This document shows positions 1-10,149 of a stretch of 64,000 nucleotides of DNA, one piece after another. How positions within the stretch are numbered: the stretch's first letter is position 1; each line of letters begins with the position of its first letter. This DNA is from Phascolarctos cinereus. Its lineage: Eukaryota; Chordata; Mammalia; Diprotodontia; Phascolarctidae. Position numbers and translations under genes: made by a program. The stretch spans positions 5,030,001 to 5,094,000 of the forward strand of contig NW_018343964.1 of assembly GCF_002099425.1 (NCBI RefSeq), in the 5' to 3' direction. The notes below the pieces were generated by a model. That model had not been told where the DNA came from. It was given only the letters and a program-made list of their open reading frames with translations, and did no database searches.

Positions 1-560
1 AAAGAGCCAAAGTCAAAGTCAGCCTTTACTCATTTGTCTCTGATGTCATGTCTGTTGACTTGCAGGCTAGTAGAGGGATAACTGAAGTACCAATTTTGGT
101 ACTATAAACACAATATTTCATGAAAGCTGAATTTTACGTATAGAACTCATGAAAGTTCTCTGTCAATAATAAATATATTAGAAACATTCAATGCAAGAAG
201 CTGTGTCAGTTCAGGAGGAAAAATGTGATTATCAATTAGGAAGATCAAGGAAAGCTTCATAATGGTGCTGGTATTTGTATTTGGTGTTTGTATTATTGAA
301 AGATGAGAAGAGTTCAGCAAGTAGAGAGAGAGGGCCATCACAAGCATAATGAGCAAAAGCAAAGACTTAAAATATGAATTTTACATACTTTTTTTATTAA
401 TTAGAAATGAATTTAATCTCCTCATTAATTTTCTGTATTATTATTATTTGATCATTTAATACATAATAATATACATGTACTGTTATTGACACATAATCAC
501 ACATACACCCAACAGTAACAAGTAACAACCTGTATTCCTGTTGCCAATATCATTAAGTGC
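1..560. other. Unassigned AT-rich sequence
   Basis: I see no known repeat, RNA gene or convincing exon. The longest frame is a 71-codon minus-strand frame at 147-362 with hydrophobic composition and no recognisable motif; it looks like chance. Confidence 0.5.
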
Positions 561-564
561 TCAA

Positions 565-1237
565 TTCTGTAGAGAACATTAAGTTACATGAATACACCTC
601 TTCAGTTCTCAACTTTATCAACCCTTTAGCCTCTGACAATTGATCGCCACGTGCGCTGAAATGCTCTCTCCTCTTTAAATTTTCGGGACACCTATTCTTC
701 TTTACTGGTTCTACTCCCACATGACTCACCATTATTTCTCAGTCTCCTTTGTAGAATCTTCAATCCATGTGTCAACTACTAATCATGGATGTCCCTCAAG
801 ACTCTCTACTGGGTCCTCTACTTTTCTCCCTCTATTACCTCACTTTGTGATCTTATCAAATCACATGGATTTAATTATCATTTCAATGAAGGTGATTTCC
901 AGATCTGTATTGCCAGGCTTCGTCTTTCTCCTAAGCCACAATTCCACATCATGTCCTTTTGGATATCTGAAACTAGATGTCTTATAGACATATCAAACCC
1001 AACGTGTCCAAAACAGGACTCATTATATGTCCCCAAAAAACCTTCCTCTCTTTCCAACTTACATATTACTGTCCAGAGTACCACTATCCTCCCAGCAATC
1101 CATACTCACAAACTTAGTATATCTTCAAGCCCTGACTAGCACTCACACCACACACCCATTCTGTTTTCAAGTCTTGTCATTGTTTTCCTTCATAATATCT
1201 CATATATATATACATATATATATATATACATATATAC

Positions 1238-1294
<57 letters not shown>

Positions 1295-1565
1295 TTCCCT
1301 GCTCTCCACTCATATGGCCACCATACTTGAACAATCTGTCATCCCCTCTGATCTAATCTATTGCAGTTAGCCTTCTAATTAGTCTCTCTGTCTCAAGTCT
1401 TTCCCTACAATAATCCATGCCACATTCAACTACCAAAGTGATTTTCCTAAATTGTAAATCTGATTGTGTCACATTTCTGCTCGACTGCAATGTCCCAATG
1501 TTTTACCTCCAAGATCAAATATAAATTTCATTTAGCAGCAAATGTTTGGCCTCATCTACTGCTCT
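565..1565 (+). mobile_element. L2 LINE, reverse-transcriptase to 3' region, decayed
   Basis: Plus-strand L2 remnant. The frame at 789-1139 reads like L2 reverse transcriptase: a degraded GVPQGS..GPLLFSLY box, then SHGFNYHFNEGDFQI at about 855-905, where the family has SHGFNYHLYADDTQI, so the catalytic YADD is lost. Downstream, KPSSLSNLHITVQSTTILP matches the usual L2 continuation. The 3' portion (AAAGTGATTTTCCTAAA, then the ATCAAATATAAA block) resumes after a TA microsatellite. The extreme 3' end is missing. Start is approximate. Confidence 0.75.
1201..1295. repeat. (TA)n / CATATA microsatellite inside L2
   Basis: About 95 bp of alternating TA with periodic CATATA steps. It lies within the L2 copy, which continues on both sides, so it expanded after the L2 inserted. 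Confidence 0.95.
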
Positions 1566-2058
1566 GGTTTAAGCCCAAGTTGTCTAGCTCCTCGGTTAGG
1601 CCAGGGCTGCCAGGATGCTGCTGTGGCCTTTTCTGCTGTGGCCAGGGGCCCTAGGTCATCAGGCCATTGAGGCCTTTTTCCCTGTTGCTGTGGGATTCCA
1701 GGGCCACTGACATGCTGGGCTTTACTTGGAGTCTTTTTCTTGCAAGGGATGCCAGGCCACCTTCTCTCTTTTTTCTGCTCAGGGACTTGTTCTCCCATCA
1801 TAGACGGGATCCAGGCCTTTCTCCCTTTGCATAGCACCTTCCACCTATGCTGACTTCCCAAATCAGGGCTTTTGCAGGATTATGACAATCTTTTGTGCAA
1901 TCCTAAAGTGAGTGGAGGAGTTTAGAGCCAATATTCTTTTTTAAATCTGATGCGCAACATTTAGAGTTTTTACTAGGCTATTTGGGTGAATCAGGGGTCC
2001 TCTGGGTCCTAAAACTCCACTGTCTTCACATAATCTCTAATCAACAACTTTTAGTCTT
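1566..2058. other. Unassigned, GC-richer segment
   Basis: About 490 bp between an L2 and a MIR. The first 300 bp are clearly more GC-rich than the surroundings. A 101-codon minus-strand frame (1556-1861) crosses into the L2 at its 3' end and shows no family motif. I do not recognise this sequence. Confidence 0.4.
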
Positions 2059-2059
2059 A

Positions 2060-2178
2060 AAGTGTGATCTGGGGAAAAGTTAAGTGTCTGGCCCAGCATT
2101 ACCCATTATGTCAGTGGCAGGATTTGAAACCAATTCTTCTCAATTCCAAGGCTGTCCTTTCATCATTCTATACACTAC
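2060..2178 (-). mobile_element. MIR-type SINE, antisense
   Basis: Shows the antisense MIR core: GTTAAGTG..TGGCCCAG, then GTCAGTGGCAGGATTTGAAACC and a CTTTCATCATTCTATACAC end. Diverged and old. Confidence 0.7.
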
Positions 2179-2179
2179 A

Positions 2180-2477
<298 letters not shown>

Positions 2478-2478
2478 T

Positions 2479-3265
2479 GACATTCTTCACTCTGTGCCTA
2501 ACCTAAAAATTATTACTGTTCAACACTAAGTCAAGAGACTGTTCACAAAGCTACCTTAATGTCTTTCTAAAGTTAATCTTCCTAAGGCTTCCTCCCTGAT
2601 CCTTTCTTGATCACTAGCACTTAAAGAGAAAGAAAGGGAAAAAAATTCTCATCTCTGAAGTCTCTAGCAATTGATGCTTCCCCTAATCTGTTGGGGGTTG
2701 TTGACCTGGTGGCTAGCACTCTAAATTCTTCACTGGGTTCCTTTCAAATGATGACCTGGAGGGCATATTTGTCGAAGAACAAATATACCAGTTTTGTCTT
2801 AGTTTGTTTGGTCTTATGATAACAGCTTGAGGGAAACTGGTTTTTAGTATTTGTTTCACTTGTGTGACAAGTGTTTCTGGATGGGAAAACTTGCCTTCCA
2901 TTCATTCTGCTCTGGTGCTAGAATGAGGGCAAATAGTCAAGTCTTGCACTTCAATTTCAAAAAACCTATTAAATTTCATGGGTTTTCAACTTGATTTCAG
3001 TCAACTTCCTCCCCAAGTACCAGCCTGTTTAGGCTATGTATGCCCTCTGTAATACCACCACTCCCCAAGACATCATCTTACAAATATAGTAACAGAAGCA
3101 TAAGCAAAAATGAGTGAAGTTTGCATGTAGAAAATACAGATTATCTTCATCTTCAGAGGTCACTAGGACACATTCTGTTTCCAAATAATCAGTCAATATC
3201 CTTAATGTTGATTAATTCCTAAGGCCTGTGATATGGAAGATTGAACCGATGGCCATAAATGCATA
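2479..3265. other. Unassigned sequence
   Basis: About 790 bp in which I recognise no repeat family or exon. Frames are short. Confidence 0.5.
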
Positions 3266-3269
3266 TAGT

Positions 3270-3425
3270 ATATGGAATCAGGACACCAGTGTCAATGTCA
3301 GGGCCTAGCTCTGTGACCTTGGATAAGTCATTTAACCTTCTGAGTCTTAATTTTCGTGTCTGTAAAAAGTGGGAGTAATAACATTTACCCCTGCCTGCCT
3401 ACTAGAAGGATCAAATAGAATAAGA
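3270..3425 (+). mobile_element. MIR SINE
   Basis: Plus-strand MIR core: CTCTGTGACCTTGGATAAGTCATTTAACCTTCTGAG, then TCTGTAAAAAGTGGGAGTAATAAC and ATCAAATAGAATAAG. Confidence 0.8.
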
Positions 3426-3429
3426 AATA

Positions 3430-3625
3430 TGAAAGATGGCATAGCATAGTAGATAAAAAGCTAGTCTCAGAAACAGAAAGAAGTGTATATTGTCTGTGTA
3501 ATCTTGGGCAATTTTAAAGACCACTAGTGGCAGAGCACCAATCTACGTTGATAAAGTGAGTTCCTTCATAAGTTCCCAATATCAAAAAAAATCACAAGTC
3601 TGGTACACTTCCCCCAAAAAAGTGA
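3430..3625 (+). mobile_element. MIR/Mar-related SINE, older subfamily
   Basis: Starts GGCATAGCATAGTAGATAAAAAGC, then TAATCTTGGGCAA. Its 3' part (ACTAGTGGCAGAGCACCAATCTACGTTGATAAAGTGAG) matches the 3' parts at about 56066-56185 and 62335-62565, so the window holds three copies of this tail type. Confidence 0.6.
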
Positions 3626-3955
3626 GTTTAGGTAGGCAAAAAGTTGTTCCAATTATAAAACACTATTACAGCTTTGAATGCCTAACAACAATTTTTCTTA
3701 GTTTAAGAGATTATAGGAATATTAATGGTATGGTTCTCATCTTTAGTTGCAATTTATTGCCAACATTATGAGCATGAATGAGGAAAATGAAAATATAATA
3801 AAAGCCTCTATAGTCCCTTATATTCCTTCCTTTGAAGTTCTAGATGGCAACAACAGAACTCCTTCTCACCCTCCCATTTCTTCTAGAAATCACTCAGAAG
3901 TTAATATCAGGAATGATTTTTCAAGACCATCAGCCAGAGGTGCCAATATCCCTGT
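3626..3955. other. Unassigned sequence
   Basis: AT-rich, about 330 bp. A 92-codon plus-strand frame runs to 4025 and overlaps the adjacent L2; no motif is recognised. Confidence 0.45.
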
Positions 3956-3959
3956 GACC

Positions 3960-4085
3960 CACATTGATTCATTCAAAAAATATTTACTGTGCCCCAACTA
4001 CATCGTGGAGCCCTGTCTTTGCTAGACATTATACATATGCAGAGCAGTGGAAGATAGTCCTTCTCCTTACAAATGACCTAAGTGA
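3960..4085 (-). mobile_element. L2 3' end, antisense
   Basis: ATTCATTCAAAAAATATTTACTGTGCC..CTACATCGTGG..CTTTGCTAGACATTAT is the antisense of the L2 3' terminus. Confidence 0.65.
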
Positions 4086-4171
4086 AGGGCCTATTAAATT
4101 ATCATCATGGATAACTAAGAAGTAACTAAATGGTATCATTTCCTATCTTTACAGATCTAAATCCGCTCTTC

Positions 4172-4415
4172 CAGAAGGCAGCTAGTAGACAGCATCACTG
4201 GGTCTGGAGTGAAGAAGACCCAAGTTCAAATCCAACCTCAGGCACTTAATGGCTGTGTGACCCTTAGGAAATCATTTAACCTCTCTCAGCCTCAGTTTCT
4301 TCATCTGTAAAATTGGGATAACAATACTACCTACCTCCCAGGGTTATGGTAAAGATCAAATGCGATATTTGTAAATCATTTTTCAACCTTAAAGCACTGC
4401 AAAAATCCTACCTAT
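4172..4415 (+). mobile_element. MIR-type SINE with L2-like tail
   Basis: Full-length copy: GAAGGCAGCTAGTAGACAGCA head, B-box-like AAGTTCAAATCC, GGCTGTGTGACC core, TCATCTGTAAAATTGGGATAAC, then a tail shared with L2 (GATCAAATGCGATATTTGTAAA). Confidence 0.85.
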
Positions 4416-4419
4416 TAAT

Positions 4420-4735
4420 ATTCCAGATAGCGAAATGCCAAGGAACTTAGAATAAACTGCAGAATGTTGTCAGAAAACAATGTGGATAATAAAACTTATA
4501 TTCACAAAAACACGATTGGCTCCGTGAACTTTGTTGCAATCTAGTCAAGGATCTAAGAGTTGCTATAAACTGCTCCCAGAAGATGCCTATCCAATATTCC
4601 AATGACAGAGATAAAATGTTGGACAATTTTTTTAAAAAAAGAAGAGTATCAGAACACATTTTTCTTTTGCATAAAACCATGGCATACTTGTGACTAGGAT
4701 ATTGTATACAGTTATCCTTGCCACATGTCAACAAA
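4420..4735. other. Unassigned sequence
   Basis: About 315 bp with no recognised repeat. The 95-codon minus-strand frame here has no known motif. Confidence 0.45.
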
Positions 4736-4736
4736 A

Positions 4737-4875
4737 ATGTCAGTCAGTCAATAGTCAAATAAAAATTTATTAAATGCCTGCTATGTGCCAGGCAGCACTG
4801 TGCTAAGCACTGGGGTACAGAAAAAGACAAAACACAGTCTCTGCTCTCAAGGAACTCACAAATATGGGCAAGATT
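4737..4875 (-). mobile_element. L2 3' end, antisense
   Basis: TTTATTAAATGCCTGCTATGTGCCAGGC..CTGTGCTAAGCACTGGGG..GTCTCTGCTCTCAAGGAACTCACA: classic antisense L2 3' terminus. Confidence 0.9.
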
Positions 4876-5480
4876 CAAAGAAAGGCTGCTTCATCTCCCA
4901 AACAGGCATTAGAAGATTCTTCTGAAGGATTAGCGGGGGTGGCTTGAAGGACTGTGGGAAGGAATGTGCACCAGTAATTACTGATGACTTCTTATCAGTT
5001 ATAATTGCTTCCAAACAGCTGTACTCCAATGGCCTACATTTGCCTGCTGCTTTAACCAGTCCTGTGGTTCAGGATTCCTCTCTGGGGCTTCAGATTTATT
5101 GATTTAGGACTATACTCCTTATTATCACAGGGTACGTCTCTTCATCACCATCCCTTCCCCCCATGTCTTTCTGCTAAGTCCCACTTATTGTCCTGTGTTG
5201 ATTCATGCATACCCCAAGTACAAATAGACTTTCCATAGGAAGAACTGAGTAGTTCTACTGGCTCTCTGCTACCCCCTGCTGTTGATGGTAAAATTTTGTG
5301 GGGATCAACTCACAGGCTCTAAGCCCACTCTCCAGGTCTCCTTTCACCCAGTCAATTCTACGCCTCTTCAAATTGCAGCAGAATGAATCTTAGTCCTACT
5401 GAAAAGATTTCACTATAAATAAATGGATCTCAATATCCCAACTTATTCTCAAGCAGTGCATCTTTCTTTTATTCTAAATA
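4876..5480. other. Unassigned sequence
   Basis: About 600 bp without a recognisable element or exon. Confidence 0.45.
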
Positions 5481-5481
5481 T

Positions 5482-6020
5482 ACATCAAATGTCAATCAAC
5501 AAGTATGTACTATGTGCCATTATCATAGAGATCAAAGTGAAACAATTCCTGCCCTCAAGGAGCTTATATTCTTTTGAAGGAGACAATGCACAAATAATAA
5601 TATCCAAAACAGATAAAAGATAAGTAGGGTGGAACTCAAGCAGCTACATGGCATAGTGGATAGAGCGCCATACCTAGAATCAGAAAGACCTGAGTTCAAA
5701 TCCAACTTCAGATACTTATTAGCTGTATGACCTTGGGCAAGTCACTTAACCCTGCTTGCCTCAGTTTCATAATACGTAAAATGAACTAGAGAAGAAAATG
5801 GCAAACTGCTCCAGTATGTTTGCCAAGAAAAACACAAATGGTGTCCTGAAGGGATGGACATGACTGAAAATGACTAAACAATAACAAACAAACAAACAGC
5901 TATGGGAATCAAGAGAGCTTTCTTGTAGAAGACAGTGCTTGAACAGAGCTTCAAAGGAAATCAATGATTCTCTATTGAATAGTCAGAACAAGAGATATGG
6001 AATGTTATATGTGAGGAACA
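5482..6020 (-). mobile_element. L2 3' end, antisense, split by a SINE
   Basis: AAGTATGTACTATGTGCC..CTGCCCTCAAGGAGCTTATATTC lies left of the nested Mar1 SINE (5636-5900). The L2 resumes after it as AGAGAGCTTTCTTGTAGAAGACAG..GCTTGAACAGAGCTTCAAAGGAA, so the SINE is younger. Confidence 0.75.
5636..5900 (+). mobile_element. Mar1-type SINE with BovB/RTE-like tail
   Basis: Full-length: GCAGCTACATGGCATAGTGG head, GAGTTCAAATCC B-box-like block, CTGTATGACCTTGGGCAAGTC core, then the tail GGCAAACTGCTCCAGTATG..TGCCAAGAAAA..GACATGACTGAAAATGACTAAACAATAAC. The tail resembles the BovB/RTE 3' end, which suggests RTE machinery mobilised it. Confidence 0.9.
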
Positions 6021-7105
6021 TTCATTGACTGACCAATTGATCTTATGTATCTTGTACATGAGACTAAATCAATTGCTGGCACATTATCTCATGTCAATTG
6101 TTTTGAGGTTGACACTATCACTTCATTATGACCCTTGTTATATAGTCCTATTCTGGGAAAGAATTGCCTGATCAATACATTATCTATATTCCTGCCCAAT
6201 TTGGAAAATGGTTTCATAGTCAGAAAAATTACATTAAAGTTTTTTTTTAGAATGTTAGTTTGTCGCCCAGAAGCTAGTCACTAATAGTTGAGTTTTTACC
6301 CTACATTTCCTTTAATCGACCTCTCCAGTCTTTAGAGGATATGATACATGCATGTTGCAAGAGAAAAAAATCATTAAATACTTGGAGCCAAATGAGATAG
6401 AAGAATTTGGAAAAACTTAGAAATGCACCCTTCTCTAGTACACCCATTGGTTTTTGTGTTCAATATACAGTAATAACAACTCAGGCAAGAAAGCATGTGT
6501 TTTATTGTTTATTGATCTTTTTGAAGCAATAAGCCAAATGCACTGTAAGCCTAATAATTCTTTAAAAAGGAAAGAAAGAACCAGCAGATAATGTGAATTA
6601 CACCATTCTGTTTTTGCAAGAATTATGACTGTTTAGGGAAGTCGAAAGATTTCAACTCAATCCTAAATGTATTTATCAATTCATAACTGAAGTTAGGAAA
6701 ATCGTCCATGAGAGTTTAAAACAAACTCAACAAGCACTTGTTGTAAAGAAAATAAATGTTTGTTAAATTCAGTTTCAAATAGTGTTTATGTTTTATTCAA
6801 AAGTATTTATACGGTATTTATAGTCACTTATTTGTATCACTGCCATATACCTATAGCCAGAAACTAACAAGGTAGAAAACCACAAGAAGCACTGGGATAC
6901 TTTCCAAATGTTTCATCTGGGCTAAGAAAGGGTGGTTTTTATCATTATTATTTTTATTATTTTTGGGGACTGGAAGAAGCTATGTGTACCTGAGAGGGAT
7001 AATCCTCAAAAAGGGGAGGTTTTACGGATGAGTATAAGCTCCAAGAGCTAGAGTTCCTAAATGAGACTGTCTTCACAATAATGTATACAGCAGGCACTGT
7101 AGCCT
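6021..7105. other. Unassigned AT-rich sequence
   Basis: More than 1 kb with no recognised transposon, microsatellite or convincing frame. A possible host non-coding region; conservation cannot be judged from one sequence. Confidence 0.5.
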
Positions 7106-7109
7106 CTTA

Positions 7110-7392
7110 CCACTGTCAATTCAATTTAATTCAATAATCATTTAATAAGAGCACACTATATTCAAGGCACTGTTCTAGGTCCTAGAGATCACCCCAGGAA
7201 TCAAAAAGTTTATATGTCAATGGAGGCATAGCATGTACAGAGATAAATAAATCCAAACAAGATGATTTGAGAGGGGTGGTAACACAAAAAATGAGGGAAA
7301 TCAAGATAAACTTCATGGAGGAGGTGACATTGGAACTGAGCCCTGAAAGAAGAAGAGTTGGGAAGAAGGAATTTAGGAGGTAGTCAATTTCA
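7110..7392 (-). mobile_element. L2 3' region, antisense
   Basis: TCATTTAATAAGAGCACACTATATTCAAGGCACTGTTCTAGG, then the deeper antisense L2 block CTTCATGGAGGAGGTGACATTGGAACTGAGCC. Confidence 0.8.
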
Positions 7393-7409
7393 GGCCTACA
7401 GGATATATA

Positions 7410-7670
7410 TTATAGTAATGGGTAATGTTTATATATCACTTACTATGTGCCAGGCCCTGTGCTAAGCACTTTATATTATCCCATTTGATCTTCACAACAA
7501 ACCTGTGAGATAGGTGCTATTATTATCCCCATTTTACAGATGAGGAAACTGAGGCAAACAGAGGTTGAGTGACTTCCTAGTTAGTGTCTAAGGAAGGCTG
7601 CATTTGAATTCACATCTTTCTGACTCTAGGCCAGGTGCTTTATCCACTGTGTCACCAAACTGCCCCACTG
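7410..7670 (-). mobile_element. MIR-type SINE with L2-like tail, antisense
   Basis: CTTACTATGTGCCAGGCCCTGTGCTAAGCAC tail, TTTTACAGATGAGGAAACTGAGGCAAAC core, GCATTTGAATTCACATCTTTCTGACTC and a head complementary to GGCAGTTTGGTGACACAGTGG. Confidence 0.9.
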
Positions 7671-7671
7671 T

Positions 7672-7790
7672 GCTGAGTTCTGGAAATACAAATCCAAGCA
7701 AGTAAAACTTCCCCTGCCCTCAAAAAGCTTATGTTCTAAAAGAGGAAGGCACTACATATAGCTAGAGTTAGAAAAGGTGGGGAGATGAGA
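7672..7790 (-). mobile_element. L2 3' piece, antisense
   Basis: GTGCTGAGTTCTGGAAATACAAATCC..CCCTGCCCTCAAAAAGCTTATGTTCT. It begins directly at the SINE head, so the SINE probably inserted into this L2. Confidence 0.7.
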
Positions 7791-7793
7791 GAG

Positions 7794-7965
7794 ATGGTTA
7801 CATGAAAATGAATGAATTGTCAGTCTTGCCTCTTATTTTCCCTCACATCGTAATCTACCAGGACAGTTATGTTCTGTAAACTCTGATTTCTATAGATTCC
7901 TTGCAATATGGAGCTCTCTGAGAAGCTCAGATTCCTTTCCTCTCACTCCTCTTACCCACTTGGGT
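7794..7965 (+). repeat. Left arm of a 172-bp near-perfect inverted repeat
   Basis: Base by base, the reverse complement of this arm matches 9885-10056 at 171 of 172 positions (the only difference is G/A near the outer end). The arm matches no SINE or LINE I know. Its inner edge lies about 65 bp before an L2. See the right arm and the finding. Confidence 0.97.
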
Positions 7966-8029
7966 TATTTCCCCTGGAACAAGGCCCTTAGCAGCCATTA
8001 ACATTTCCAAAAATCAATCTTTTCTCTCA

Positions 8030-8850
8030 AATTCTCTCCTTTCCAATATTGCCTTCCAGTCACCTAGTCACAAATGTAGTGTTATTGTCTACTCTTTACA
8101 TTTGCTTTCCATATCCAATCTGTTTCCGAGTCCTATCAATTCTACCTCTGCAACATGTCTTGTGTAATGTCTATCTTCTCCTCTAGCTCCTCCACCATTC
8201 TGGTTTAGGCTTTATCACACCACACCTGAACTATTGCAATAGCTTTTTATTTGATATCTCTGCCTTGTCTTTCCCCATGTCAGTCCATCCTTCACTCAGC
8301 TCCCAAACTGATCTTACTAAAGCATAGATCTTACCATATCACCCCTCTATTCAATAAAGTCTAGCGGCTCCCTATTGCTTCCAAAATCAAATACAAAATC
8401 CTACATTTGGCTTTTAAAGTCCTTATCAGTCTGGCTCCTTCCTAACTTTCTAGTCTCCTTACAACTTACCCCTCCTCCCACCCCATATTCTGCATCTAGT
8501 GATGCTGACGTTCTCACTGTTCTCTCTCAAGATACTCCAACTCCTACACTTGCGTATCCCCTGTGCCTGGAATTCTCTACCTTCTGGTTTTTCTGTCAAG
8601 TCCCAGATAAAATTCTACCTTCTGTAGAAAGACTGTTTTTGTCACCTTTAATGCTAGCACCTTTCCTCTGAGATTGCCTTGTATATAACTTGTACATACA
8701 TAGTTATTTGTATGTTGTCTTCTCATTAGGATGTGAATTCCTTGAGGGTAGGGACTATATTTTACCATTATTTATGTACCTGGTGCTTAGCACAGTGCCT
8801 GGAATATAGCAAGTGCTTAGTAAATGTTAGTTGACTGACTTGGGTTGCAG
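8030..8850 (+). mobile_element. L2 LINE 3' region, reaching the 3' terminus
   Basis: Contains CCATATCCAATCTGTTTCC..CTATTGCAATAGC, then GGCTCCCTATTGCTTCCAAAATCAAATACAAAATCC and GAATTCCTTGAGGGTAGGGACTATATT. It ends with GTGCTTAGCACAGTGCCTGGAATATAG..TAGTTGACTGACT. The 98-codon frame at 8375-8671 is dead L2 sequence, not a gene. Confidence 0.9.
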
Positions 8851-9165
8851 CACCCATAGGAGGTCACTGATCAATAATGAGAAAATGAAGCAGAAGTAAG
8901 CCTTCTTCCCTTGAGACTAATCATGACTGGTCATGTACTGATATTACAGTCAGTACTGATATTACAGTAGCAGCAGTAAATTCTCTTATTGGTGTAAGGG
9001 AATAGATAAGAAAACAGACCTTTTCAGCATGACATGGTGGGCTTGTATGGAGTGGGGTTGCAGATTACGTTCTCTTTCCTTTAACAGAGTACATCTCTCA
9101 AATTCCATTTCTGAATAATGGAGCTTTACAGATTTTTCATTCTGGTGACTGATGGTATGACTTGT
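8851..9165. other. Unassigned, with an 18-bp tandem duplication
   Basis: No known element. At 8935-8952 and 8953-8970 an 18-bp unit (GTACTGATATTACAGT plus two bases) occurs twice in tandem with 16 identical positions. Confidence 0.5.
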
Positions 9166-9166
9166 A

Positions 9167-9790
9167 GGATCACAGGTAGCACTGGAGGGAATCTAAGAGG
9201 TCCTTTAGTCCAGCAGTAGTCAAAATTTTGGTCTTAGGGACCCTTTATGCTATTAAAAATTATTGGAGACCCCAAAGAGTCTTTGTAAGGGTTATATCTA
9301 TTTGACATTTAGAAAATTGGAAGTTAATATTGATAAAATTTTAAAATATTTATTTAATAAAAAACTGATTACCTGATCACATAAATGACACATTTTTCAA
9401 TGAAAAGTAACTATATTTTCTAAAACAAAAATAATTAGTGATAAGAGTGATATTATCTTACATATTTTTGCAAATGTCTTATGTCTGGCTTAATAAAAGA
9501 CAGATTCTCATATCTATATCTGCATTCAAACTGTTGTGATGTATTGCAGATATTTAGTTGGAAAAAGGGGTATATTTTAATACATAAATAATATTTTAGT
9601 ATAATTTTGAAAATAGTTTTAACCTCACAGACTCTGTAAAAGGTTTTTGGAGACCCCCAGGGTCTGCATAATTTGAGGGCTAAGTCTTGATTTTATTGAT
9701 CAGGAAACTGAGGCCTCAAAAGATTTCAATGACTTGCCAAGATCATACACGTAATAAGTGAGAAAAGCAATATTTGAATCATGGCCCCCC
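9167..9790 (+). mobile_element. MIR3-type SINE split by a hAT transposon
   Basis: Left piece: GGATCACAGGTAGCACTGGAGGGAATCTAAGAGGTCCTTTAGTCC. Right piece, after the hAT: TTATTGATCAGGAAACTGAGGCCTCAAAAGA..ATGACTTGCCAAGATCATAC. The same MIR3 pattern recurs at 22866, 24605, 31615, 39628 and 49526. Confidence 0.7.
9214..9687. mobile_element. hAT-type non-autonomous DNA transposon
   Basis: Starts CAGTAGTCAAAATTTTGGTCTTAGGGACCC, continues ATTATTGGAGACCCCAAAGAG and GTGTCTGGCTTAAT-like interior (AGACAGATTCTCATATCT), and closes with GGAGACCCCCAGGGTCTGCATAATTTGAGGG. This pattern (GGTCTC..GACCCC at one end, GGGGTCC..TTTGAGAACCACTG-like at the other) belongs to an old mammalian hAT family; I cannot fix the subfamily. 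It interrupts a MIR3-like SINE. I could not confirm the 8-bp target duplication. Confidence 0.7.
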
Positions 9791-9884
9791 AACTCCTTAG
9801 GCATCATTCTTTTCAGTGGGTTTGGGGCTACAATTCTATCAACACCAGCTCTATATGGTTGCTGAGCTCTTACCAGTGGCACTG

Positions 9885-10056
9885 ACCCAAGTGGGTAAGA
9901 GGAGTGAGAGGAAAGGAATCTGAGCTTCTCAGAGAGCTCCATATTGCAAGGAATCTATAGAAATCAGAGTTTACAGAACATAACTGTCCTGGTAGATTAC
10001 GATGTGAGGGAAAATAAGAGGCAAGACTGACAATTCATTCATTTTCATATAACCAT
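9885..10056 (-). repeat. Right arm of the 172-bp near-perfect inverted repeat
   Basis: Inverted partner of 7794-7965 (171/172). The spacer is 1919 bp and contains an L2, a MIR3 and a hAT, all visibly diverged. Beyond the inner edges there is only weak possible similarity (CTGG..AGCARCCAT on both sides), and beyond the outer edge none. Confidence 0.97.
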
Positions 10057-10082
10057 TTATATTCTGCCATTGAAAACATGGT

Positions 10083-10149
10083 CCTGAGAAAAGGTTTATA
10101 GGTTTCAGACTGCCAAAGAGGTCCATGGTACAAAAAAGGTTAAAAACCA
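10083..10149 (+). mobile_element. hAT 3'-end fragment
   Basis: CAGACTGCCAAAGAGGTCCATGGTACAAAAAAGGTTAAAAACC resembles the common mammalian hAT end GGGGTCCATGACACAAAAAAGGTTAAGAACCC. Only about 67 bp are present. Confidence 0.55.

Noticed and set aside
8375-8671. 98-codon frame
   Set aside because: Within the L2 3' region, which is non-coding or long dead.
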